Source: Paralithodes platypus (lineage: Eukaryota; Arthropoda; Malacostraca; Decapoda; Lithodidae). From it: a stretch of 64,000 nucleotides of DNA. The notes under the pieces are model-generated. The model was not told the DNA's origin. It saw only the letters and a program-made list of their open reading frames with translations, and searched no databases. The first letter of the stretch is position 1; the number at the start of each line of letters is the position of its first letter. The DNA is taken from positions 54,233,932-54,297,931 of the forward strand of contig CM064502.1 in assembly GCA_032716605.1 (NCBI GenBank). The letters are read 5' to 3'. Shown here in pieces: positions 32,755 to 41,719 of this stretch. Made by a program: the position numbers and the translations under genes.

Positions 32755-33850
32755 GCAAAAAGGCTAGAAACTAAGGAAGAAAGGCAAAAAGGCTAGAAAC
32801 TAAGGAAGAAAGGCAAAAAGGCTAGACACTAAGGAAGAAAGAAAAAAAGGCTAGAAACTAAGGAAGAAAGGCAAAAAGGCTAGAAACTAAGGAAGAAAGG
32901 CAAAAAGGCTAGAAACTAAGGAAGAAAGGCAAAAAGGCTAGACACTAAGGAAGAAAGGCAAAAAGGCTAGAAACTAAGGAAGAAAGGCAAAAAGGCTAGA
33001 CACTAAGGAAGAAAGGCAAAAAGGCTAGAAACTAAGGAAGAAAGGCAAAAAGGCTAGAAACTAAGGAAGAAAGGCAAAAAGGCTAGAAACTAAGGAAGAA
33101 AGGCAAAAAGGCTAGAAACTAAGGAAGAAGAAAGGCAAAAAGGCTAGACACTAAGGAAGAAAGGCAAAAAGGCTAGAAACTAAGGAAGAAAGGCAAAAAG
33201 GCTAGAAACTAAGGAAGAAAGGCAAAAAGGCTAGAAAAACTAAGGAAGAAAGCAAAGGCAAAAAAGGCTAGAAACTAAGGAGAAAGGCAAAAAGGCTAGA
33301 AACTAAGGAAGAAAAAAAGGCTAGAAACTAAGGAAGAAAGGCAAAAAGGCTAGAAACTAAGGAAGAAAGGCAAAAAGGCTAGAAACTAAGGAAGAAAGGC
33401 AAAAAGGCTAGAAACTAAGGAAGAAAGGCAAAAAGGCTAGAAACTAAGGAAGAAAGGCAAAAAGGCTAGAAACTAAGGAAGAAAGGCAAAAAGGCTAGAA
33501 ACTAAGGAAGAAAGGCAAAAAGGCTAGAAACTAAGGAAGAAAGGCAAAAAGGCTAGAAACTAAGGAAGAAAGGCAAAAAGGCTAGACACTAAGGAAGAAA
33601 GGCAAAAAGGCTAGAAACTAAGGAAGAAAGGCAAAAAGGCTAGAAACTAAGGAAGAAAGGCAAAAAGGCTAGAAACTAAGGAAGAAAGGCAAAAAGGCTA
33701 GAAACTAAGGAAGAAAGGCAAAAAGGCTAGAAACTAAGGAAGAAATGCAAAAAGGCTAGAAACTAAGGAAGAAAGGCAAAAAGGCTAGAAACTAAGGAAG
33801 AAAGGCAAAAAGGCTAGAAACTAAGGAAGAAAGGCAAAAAGGCTAGAAAG
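32755..33850. repeat. 29-bp purine-rich minisatellite
   Basis: About 37 units of AAAAAGGCTAGAAACTAAGG plus AAGAAAGGC. Variants (GACACT for GAAACT) and length changes cluster in the first half. The second half is nearly uniform. Confidence 0.97.
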
Positions 33851-33893
33851 GCTACACATACAGGGCATATACCCGGTAATTACTGCTCGCTCG

Positions 33894-34583
33894 TTAAGGG
33901 GAGATGGGGCGTTTTTCTGGTCGCCTTCCTCCCTCGTGTTTAGCCCCATTTGTTTTGAGATTATATGACGTTTAGCCCCATTACTTTGGCGATTTTAACA
34001 CCTTTCGCCCCATTTTCGTTGTCAATTTTAAGACCTTTCGTGCCATTTATGTGTCAATTTTTCCTGGCGAGCGATAGCGAGCCTGATATTTTAAGAGGAA
34101 TCGGATATTTTTCTACCGAAAAATGTACAAATTGATCTTGAAGGGGTGTTTTTTCTAAGCTTGATGCAGGTATAGCGAAATAACTAAGAAATACAATTAA
34201 TACATGCATTATTGAATTAAGGGGAGGTCTCCACTTGAGGGATTTTTTTTCTTGACCCCTTTCTCCCTCATGGTTAGCCCCATTACTTTTGAGATTTTAA
34301 GACGTTTGCCCAATTAGTTTGGTGATTTTAAGAATTTCTGCCCCATTCTGTCAATTTTAAGACCTTTCGTGCAATTTAGGTGTCGATTTTATCCTGGCGA
34401 GCGATAGCGAGCCTGTAATTTAAGAGTAACCGGCCTTCGGCCGGGACATTTTTCTACCGAAAAATGTACAAATTTATCTTGAAAGGGGGTCAAGGGGGTG
34501 GCATTTTAAGATTGCTGGAGGAGTAGGAAACAAACTAAAAACCTCCCCTTAATAGACCAAAATGACGGCCCATCTCACCTTAA
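33894..34583 (-). mobile_element. DH-A2 element with nested DH-A, hairpin 2 deleted
   Basis: TTAAGGGGAGATGGGGC start. The core reads GAGGAATCGGATATTTTTC, so hairpin 2 is missing. The AT-rich tail is split at a TTAA by a DH-A and resumes TAGACCAAAATGACGG to CATCTCACCTTAA. Confidence 0.82.
34217..34552 (-). mobile_element. DH-A element nested in DH-A2
   Basis: 336 bp, TTAA both ends. The core is perfect (CCGGCC-TTC-GGCCGG and hairpin 1). Confidence 0.92.
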
Positions 34584-34911
34584 ATGTAATGTTTGATGTC
34601 CATATCCTGAGATTACTTAGGATTCCAAAAACCCAGTTACACGCTCTTCTTCATAATTTTTTTTTTAAATTTTATTTTTGTTAATGAGGATCCAAAAAAT
34701 GAACTACAGTAATAGATTGTTGTTGTTGTTTACATTATACAGTATTTTGCTATTATTCAATTCACAAACAAAAGTTCAAGGTATTTCCTTGGGCTCAACG
34801 CCTTCGTTAGTTTGATCAACATTTATTTAGTAAATAAATACGCCAATATTACTTACAATATTTCTGACGTATCAGGCTCTGAATAGTAACTGAAACATGT
34901 ATATATATACC

Positions 34912-34993
<82 letters not shown>

Positions 34994-35103
34994 GTATATA
35001 TATAGGCCTACACATTATTGTCGTTATAATAATGTATGTTTGATCAATTATATTATGTCGGTATCCAGTGTTGCTATGCAGCTACTAAGGCCCCACTATA
35101 GCA
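34584..35103. repeat. (AT)n tract in unassigned DNA
   Basis: T-rich near 34656, TTG repeats near 34720, (AT)n at about 34903-34980 followed by (GT)n. No gene recognised. Confidence 0.75.
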
Positions 35104-35444
35104 TTAAGGGGAGGTTTTTAGTTTGTTTCCTACTCCTCCAGCAATCTTAAAATTTCACCCCCTTGACCCCCTTTCAAGATAAATTTGTACATTTTTCGGT
35201 AGAAAAATGTCCCGGCCGAAGGCCGATTACTCTTAAATTACAGGCTCGCTATCGCTCGCCAGGATAAAATCGACACCTAAATGGCACGAAAGGTCTTAAA
35301 ATTGACAGAATGGGGCGAAAATTCTTAAAAATCACCAAACTAATGGGGCAAACGTCTTTTAAAATCTCAAAAGCAATGGGGCTAGACATGAGGGAGAAAG
35401 GGTTCATCAAGAAAAAAGTCCCTCAAGTGGAAACCTCCCCTTAA
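35104..35444 (+). mobile_element. DH-A element
   Basis: TTAA both ends. Hairpin 1 is perfect. Hairpin 2 is CCGGCC-GAA-GGCCG. Confidence 0.9.
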
Positions 35445-35746
35445 AACTGCTGCCCAGGGAAAACCAACAATGCACCCACGAATTATGCAAATCCACCATG
35501 CCAATAAAACCAACACCGCCTCATCACAATATATATATAAACGTCGCATCAGAAACCCGAATTTTTTTGTGGATGTTTCGCGAATTAAGAGCTAACGTTA
35601 CTTAACCTTTTTCGCGACAATTGTATTTAGACATTTTGACATGATAAAACTGTGTCGTGTTGTGGTGACTGAATCCATGCTAATTTTGGAAAGCAAATAC
35701 TGGGAGGAATATTTTTCTTGCTAACTTTTGGGTTTCGGATGTAGAC
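35445..35746. other. Unassigned DNA with a weak inverted repeat
   Basis: CATCAGAAACCCGAATTT near 35547 and GGGTTTCGGATG near 35730 are imperfect inverted copies and may be ends of an old element. No gene. Confidence 0.4.
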
Positions 35747-35754
35747 TTAAGGGG

Positions 35755-35811
<57 letters not shown>

Positions 35812-36146
35812 TTATTATATTTTTATTTATTTTTTGCCTAGACCTCCATCAAGCTTAAAATTACACCCCCTAGACCCCCTTTCAAGATAAGTTTGTATAT
35901 ATTTCGGTAGAAAAATTTCCCGGCCAAAGGCCGGTTCCTCTTAAATTACAGGCTCGCTATCGCTCGCCAGGAAAAAATCGTCACCTAAATGGCACGAAAG
36001 GTCTTAAAATTGACAGAAATGGGGCGAAGGTTCTTAAGATCGCATAACTAATGGGGCGAACGTCTTAAAATCTCAAAATCAATGGGGCTAAACATGAGGG
36101 AGAAAGGGCTCCAGAAAATATCCCTTAAGTGGAAATATCCCCTTAA
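35747..36146 (+). mobile_element. DH-A element with (ATT)n expansion
   Basis: After TTAAGGGG the left arm is replaced by (ATT)n (about 35755-35811) and a T-rich run. It resumes at GCCTAGACCTCCATC. The rest is normal, with hairpin 2 CCGGCC-AAA-GGCCGG. Confidence 0.87.
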
Positions 36147-36191
36147 ATTCCCGTTGAGTATGTGTGAGTTTTGGAAGAGAGACAGAGATGG

Positions 36192-36194
<3 letters not shown>

Positions 36195-36228
<34 letters not shown>
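36195..36228. repeat. (TG)n microsatellite
   Basis: About 17 TG units. Confidence 0.97.
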
Positions 36229-36231
<3 letters not shown>

Positions 36232-36239
36232 AAGTAAGT

Positions 36240-36466
36240 TCTTCACTATCGACCAGTATAATTACACGCGGGGAAACGGTTGCAAAATTATTGGTTAATC
36301 TTTTAACTCACACGAATCTAAGAATTTCTTCTTCAATCGAGTTGTCAACTTGTGGAATGCGCTTCCCCTAGACGTTATAGACTGCAGTACCGTTGATTCA
36401 TTTAAACTCCGCCTAGACAAATTTCTTGCATCAAACCCGCTACTGACTGCGTTTGTAAATGAATAA
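36240..36466 (+). pseudogene. LINE ORF2 C-terminal fragment
   Basis: The last about 55 codons of a CR1/L2-type ORF2 are readable: FFFNRVVNLWNALP, then STVDSFKLRLDKFL, ending FVNE and TAA at 36466. Upstream codons are frame-shifted. The sequence downstream (to about 36770) is probably its 3' UTR, without a clear tail. Confidence 0.7.
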
Positions 36467-36878
36467 CTTTATTTTATTCCCCCCTCAGACTCATCAAGGA
36501 TTATTGCGTATATAAATTACTAAGACGTTATTTTCTTTTTCCCATATATACAAAAGATCACTTATAACTGTGTTATGTTACTAATCCTGCTGTCCCCTAC
36601 TAACTTCCTATTCCTGCCACAGACATTAGTTCCAGGGCAATAGTTCCCTTTCCAATTTTCCCTTACCCACTATAAACCACTGTTTGGACACGATCCACAG
36701 TGTTTTAGAGGACAAGCAGCCTAGAGGGGTCACTAGACTTGTTGTTGCTTGATTTCCTTTGTACTCCTTTGCACTAATACGAGCTGTTCTCGTAGAACAG
36801 TCGCAACGTCTTTTTTCGGTGTGACGTCGCGCGACTTACCACAACATTTTGCGACTGCACCATGATGCCACACCGTAC
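36467..36878. other. Probable LINE 3' flank and unassigned DNA
   Basis: No ORF with a domain. 36780-36860 is GC-richer (GTGACGTCGCGCGAC). Where the LINE 3' UTR ends cannot be seen. Confidence 0.4.
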
Positions 36879-37208
36879 TTAAGGGCAGGTTTTTAGTGTG
36901 TTTCCTAGACTTCCATCAAGCTTGAAATTACACCCCCTTGACCCCCTTTCAAGATAAATTTGTACATTTTTCGGTAGAAAAATGTCCCGGTTCCTCTTAA
37001 ATTACAGGCTCGCTATCGCTCGCCAGGATAAAATCGACACCTAAATGGCACGAAAAGTCTTAAAATTGACAGAAATGGGGTGAAAGTTCTTAAAATCGCC
37101 AAACTAATGGGGCAAACGTCTTAAAATTAGAAAAACAGTGGGGCTAAATTTACATGAGGGAGAAAGGAGTCAAGAAAAAAAATCCCTCAAGTGGAAATCG
37201 CCCCCTAA
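36879..37208 (+). mobile_element. DH-A element, hairpin 2 deleted
   Basis: TTAAGGGCAGG to CCCCCTAA. The core reads AATGTCCCGGTTCCTC: exactly one CCGG remains of CCGG-CCGAAGG-CCGG, so hairpin 2 was removed between its outer CCGG repeats. Confidence 0.88.
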
Positions 37209-37579
37209 CGAACTTGTTACATATTCATACAGACATACTACGATCTTTTAATGTCAGGTCACAAGTCGCTACGCAATTTTAATGGACCCGCTAAAGTTGC
37301 GTAGCCTTCCACGAGATAACGAGAGACACCGTGGCACGTCACGAGATGTCACGAAACGCATGCAAACTTCAACGAGAACCGCTTGTCGTGTCATGTCGTG
37401 GTCCAAATCGTCAAAGGCATGTAATTAATATGATATAAATGATTCCTTATTGTGAGGTGTCTGAGTGGCGTGTGGTGTATGAGAGAGGTTTGGAGGGTTA
37501 GTGGAAGCATTGTTTGGCGTCCTTTCCCTGTATCGTCCGTCAACCATCACCACCACAATCTTTGACACTTCCCTTTCTC
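37209..37579. other. Unassigned DNA with a 9-bp-stem hairpin
   Basis: GCTACGCAA (37268-37276) pairs with TTGCGTAGC (37297-37305) across a 20-nt loop. Downstream CACGAGAT/TCACGA motifs recur. No gene recognised. Confidence 0.45.
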
Positions 37580-37914
37580 TTAAGGGGAGGTTTTTAGTTG
37601 ATTCCCTAGACTTCCATCAAGCTTAAAATTACTCCCCCTTGACCCCCTTTCAAGATAAATTTGTACATTTTTCGGTAGAAAAATTTCCTGGCCGAAGGCC
37701 GGTTCCCCTTAAATTACAGGCTCGCTATCGCTCGCCAGGAAAAATCGACACCTAAATGGCACGAATGGTATTAAAATTGACAGAAATGGAGCGAGGGTTC
37801 TTAAAATCGCCAAACTAATGGGGCAAGCGTCTTTAAATCTCACAAGCAATGGGGCTAAACATGAGGGAGAAAGAGGTTCAGAAAAAAATCCTCCAGGTGG
37901 AAATCTCCCCTTAA
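37580..37914 (+). mobile_element. DH-A element
   Basis: TTAA both ends. Hairpin 2 CTGGCC-GAA-GGCCGG has one G-T type mismatch. Confidence 0.9.
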
Positions 37915-38155
37915 CTTGAATACTTCCCATTTACAGCGGAACGTTGCACCATAATGTCATGTGTTATATTGATATTTATAGGTCATGCTTAAGATTAGGT
38001 TGACCTATTGACTACTATACGTCAGCTGAAAAAGGTCGTCTTGTCTGATATAAAAACAAAAAGTCAATGAACCAAAATAATTACTTGATAATTGTATTTA
38101 GCCTTTTGACTACGAGAAACATTTTATAACACGAATAACAAACTAATAATGAAAA

Positions 38156-38159
<4 letters not shown>
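37915..38159. other. Unassigned DNA
   Basis: AT-rich, no gene or repeat recognised. Confidence 0.5.
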
Positions 38160-38186
<27 letters not shown>

Positions 38187-38224
38187 TTATTATTATTATT
38201 ATTATTATTATTGTTATTTTTATT

Positions 38225-38255
<31 letters not shown>

Positions 38256-38347
38256 TATATATTATTATTATATATATATATATATATTAATATATATATA
38301 TATATATATATATTATTAGATATATATACTGTACTCTATATATATTA

Positions 38348-38379
<32 letters not shown>

Positions 38380-38399
38380 TATATATATTATTATATATA

Positions 38400-38435
<36 letters not shown>

Positions 38436-38492
38436 TATATATATATATATATAGATATATATATATATCTATATATTATATATATATATATC
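38160..38492. repeat. Compound (AT)n/(ATT)n tract
   Basis: Alternating AT and ATT blocks for about 330 bp with a short CTGTACTC break. Confidence 0.97.
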
Positions 38493-38572
38493 ATCGTTCT
38501 CAATTATCTATGTTTATGCATTAGTGTGATTCCGCATTGGCGTGTATCTGATTGGTAAGTGGAATGTTAGAT

Positions 38573-38912
38573 TTAAGGGGAGGTTTTTAGTTATTCCCTA
38601 GACTTCCATCAATCTTAAAATTACTCCCCCTAGACCCCCTTTCAAGATAAATGTGTACATTTTTCGGTAGAAAAATGTCCCGGCCCAAGGCCGGTTCCCC
38701 TTAAATTACAGGCTCGCTATCGCTCGCCAGGAAAAAATCGACACCTAAATGTCACGAATGGTCTTAAAATTGACAGAAATGGGGCGAGGGTTCTTAAAAT
38801 CGCCAAACTAATGGGGCGAACGTCTTAAAATCTCAAAAATAATGGGGCTAAACATGAGGGAGAAAGGGGTCCAGAAAAGAAAAAAATCCTCCCGGTGGAG
38901 ATCTCCCCTTAA
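38573..38912 (+). mobile_element. DH-A element
   Basis: TTAA both ends. Hairpin 2 CCGGCC-CAA-GGCCGG. It shares CCCTAGACTTCCATCAA and GGTGGAGATC features with 37580. Confidence 0.9.
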
Positions 38913-39088
38913 ATGGTAGTTAAGCCTTAGTAATTGGTATTAAGTAATGTATATTTAATAATTCTATATCACCAGTGAACAACAAAGATTCAACATTGCA
39001 GCTTGGAGGTAGGGGAAAGCGGAAAGGTGATTTTGTCTAGAGAATACTGAAATTGTGTTCTTTTATTCATAGAGAAATATTATTTTTC
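38913..39088. other. Unassigned DNA
   Basis: Nothing recognised. Confidence 0.5.
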
Positions 39089-39410
39089 TCAAGGGGAGAT
39101 CTCCACTTGAGGGATTTTTTTTTCTTGACCCCTTTCTCCCTCATGTTTAGCCCCATTGCTTTTGATATTATAAAACATTTGCCCCATTAGTTTAGCGATT
39201 TTAAGCACTCACCCCATATTAAGACCTTTCGTGCAATTCAGGTGTCGATTTTATCCTGGCGAGCGATAGCGAGCCTGTAATTTAAGACAAACCGGCCTTC
39301 GGCGGGGACATTTTTCTACCGAAAACTGTACAAATTTATCTTGAAAGGGGCTCAAGGGGGTGTAATTTTAAGTTTGATGGAGGTCTAGGGAACAAACTAA
39401 ATACCTCCCC
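39089..39410 (-). mobile_element. DH-A element, TTAAs degraded
   Basis: Starts CTCAAGGGGAGATC and ends ATACCTCCCC. Hairpin 2 CCGGCC-TTC-GGCGGG has one broken pair. Confidence 0.85.
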
Positions 39411-39418
39411 ACACCTTA

Positions 39419-39468
39419 GGGGAGGTGTGGTGGAGTGGTCATGCCAAAAAAAAAAAAAAAAAAAAAAA
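39419..39468 (+). mobile_element. Minimal SINE: S1 head joined to poly-A
   Basis: GGGAGGTGTGGTGGAGTGG is the S1 head start. After TCATGCC it passes directly to about 24 A residues. The roughly 400-bp body is absent. Confidence 0.6.
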
Positions 39469-39614
39469 CGTTGTTTCCACATAGCGATTTTGATAAGAAA
39501 AAAAAAAATTGTCTTTTAACTGTGTTCGTCTAAGTTTTGGTTTGTTTTATTTTGCAAGTTTTACATTAAAATTGTTTAGGAAAGTAGCAACTGTGTGTAA
39601 ATAAGCTATTCAAT

Positions 39615-39951
39615 TTAAGGGGAGATCTCCACTTGAGGGATTTTTTTCTTGACCCCTTTCTCCCTCATGTTTAGCCCCATTGCTTTTGAGATTTTAACCA
39701 CGTTCGCCCCATTAGTTTAGCGATTTTAAGAACTTTCACCCCATTTCTGACAATTTTAAGACCTTTCGTGCCATTTAGGTGTCGATTTCTTCCTGGCGAG
39801 CGATAGCGGGCCTGTAATTTAAGAGGAACCGGCCTTCGGCCTGGACATTTTTCTACCGAAAAAAGTACAAATTTATCTTGAAAGGGGGTCAAGGGGGTTT
39901 AATTTTAAGTTTGATGGAGGTTAAGGTAATAAACTAAAAACCTCCCCTTAA
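39615..39951 (-). mobile_element. DH-A element, reverse
   Basis: 337 bp, TTAA both ends. Hairpin 2 CCGGCC-TTC-GGCCTGG. Confidence 0.91.
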
Positions 39952-40126
39952 GCTTATGATATGTTTATGTAACCCAAAAAGTAAACCACAACCTTTCTCG
40001 CTCTTTACAGATCACCAATATCCCGAGGGTAGGAGAAAATCACTTCTTTTACAAAAGTAAGACGCGCATTCCATTCCCTGTGTTATTAAATTGCCTACCG
40101 TAGCCTAACATAGCCTAAATTAAGTT

Positions 40127-40644
40127 GTTGTTGTTGTTGTTGTTCCCCAGGCTGCCTGGCCGAACAGCCCCAAGGTCCCGAGCAAGGCCCCCACAAAACC
40201 CTCCCTGCTTACCACTAACAAAGCCCGGGTGACCGAAGCCACTCTAAGGCAGGGAGCTGAGGAGGGCGCGGAAACGCCCGGGAAACCAAAGCCCCACCCA
40301 AGGCCCTGTGCCCCTCAGCAATTATGAAGGGAAAGTTGAGGGGCAAGGGAAAAATGTGACGCTTTGACTCCCAATCTGCCAACTTTTAGGTTGGCAGTAG
40401 GGAGGTCGATCCACGGAAAAGACGCCGTCACTTGAGATCTAGAAGATATATAAGTAAGAGGAACAGTCAGAGTAAGCTATGGGTATGGCAGAGATCGCTC
40501 AGCTCTCACTCTGATAGACCAGCCCATCACCACATGACTAGAACCCAATCCTCTCGGCATCAGCTAGGAAAGGCCCTAGAAAGCCGCCTTTGGCGGAGGG
40601 ATAGCTCCCCTATTTCAACTCCTTTCGGAGTTGGGCACCCGCCC
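40127..40644 (-). mobile_element. GC-rich retroposon with 13-bp target duplication
   Basis: About 518 bp, much more GC-rich than its surroundings. It lies between CCTAAATTAAGTT at 40114-40126 and again at 40645-40657. Next to the left duplication is (GTT)n, so on the minus strand the unit ends in an (AAC)n tail. That is the structure of an integrated retroposon copy. The minus-strand start has stem-loops (CAACTCC-GAAA-GGAGTTG and CCGCC-AAA-GGCGG). No ORF with a domain; clear tRNA boxes are not visible. It may be a SINE or a LINE 5' UTR fragment. Confidence 0.7.
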
Positions 40645-40655
40645 CCTAAATTAAG

Positions 40656-41043
40656 TTAAGGGGGCCCACCTCTCATTTTTGTTCTCTCTTTCTCTCCCTC
40701 TTTCTTTGGCTTGTATCCATTCGGCCCCATTCATCCTACTGTTTTAAGACGTTTTCCCCCATCCAGGTGTCAATATTTTCGTGGCGAGCGGTAGCGATCC
40801 AGCATATATATATTTTTGTTTTGACAGCAAGCTAAATTTGTACATTTTTCGATAGAAAAATGTCTCCGGCGAAGCCGGATTTCTCCATACAATGCTGGCT
40901 CGCTATCGCTCGCCAGGAAGAAATCGACACCTGGATGGGGATAAACGTCTTAAAACAGTTGGCTGAATGAGGCCGAATGGATACAAGCCAGAGAAAGAGA
41001 GAAAGGAGAGAAAGAGAACAAAAAAGCAGGTAACCCCGCTTAA
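40656..41043 (+). mobile_element. DH-B foldback element
   Basis: 388 bp, TTAA both ends. The left TTAA overlaps the end of the 13-bp duplication of the preceding retroposon. The core is intact. Confidence 0.92.
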
Positions 41044-41190
41044 TCGAATATATACAAACTAAACCCCCAAAATTGGTATCATATCCTATTTTCTTTCCTA
41101 ACACATGAGCTAACCCAAAGCAAACAAGACTAACCTGAACTAATCTAATTACCTAACTTGCGGCAGATGGCTTATGGAGGTACATAGTGT
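41044..41190. other. Unassigned DNA
   Basis: Nothing recognised. Confidence 0.5.
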
Positions 41191-41293
41191 TTAACCCTTT
41201 GGTTCCGAGATATCCTTCCTAAACCGCTCAAAATCGTGTATTGATAACCGGTATGTAGTGTAAAACGGCATCCCCATATACAGAAAGAGTTAA
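41191..41293. mobile_element. Short PB-C-like element
   Basis: 103 bp, TTAACCCTTTGGTTCC to ACAGAAAGAGTTAA. The middle has CTTCCTAAACCGCTCAAAATCG, similar to the PB-C right arm. Probably an internally deleted copy. Confidence 0.55.
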
Positions 41294-41360
41294 ATAAATC
41301 AATAAATATATCCATGATAATTCTCCCCCTCCTTGATGTTGTAATCAGGAAAATTTACCC

Positions 41361-41576
41361 TTAACCCCTTCCGTACCGGCGACGTCTTTTTAATCCTATT
41401 CTAGCTTCATTTAGACGATTTTGTGCAGTTTAAGAAGGCTCTGTGGTAGCAAAAATGATAAAAGTGGGATCGTTTGAAGCTTGTTAGTTGCTGGAGGCCC
41501 TTTTTAAAGTGAATACAATCGCTTAATAGTAGTTAGAATAAAGTAAACAAGACGTCGCCGGTACGGAAGGGGTTAA
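41361..41576. mobile_element. PB-C palindromic element, perfect ends
   Basis: 216 bp. TTAACCCCTTCCGTACCGG plus CGACGTC at the left is exactly inverted at the right (26 bp). The rest of the two arms pairs imperfectly. Confidence 0.92.
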
Positions 41577-41719
41577 TAATTGATAGTCTAGACATGCAGT
41601 AAAGTCGTGTATCAGCTGCAGAGTCCGGTCTAGGCTGTATAATTATCGTGAAGCTGTAAATGTTAATGTTCTTGCATTTACCGTCGGTCAATTATGATTT
41701 TATATAATTATATATTTTT

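Noticed and set aside
40127..40644. HDV-like or hammerhead ribozyme at the start of the GC-rich retroposon
   Set aside because: Stem-loops are present, but I could not pair the P1 strands of an HDV fold and CTGATG lacks the rest of a hammerhead core. A covariance-model search would decide it.
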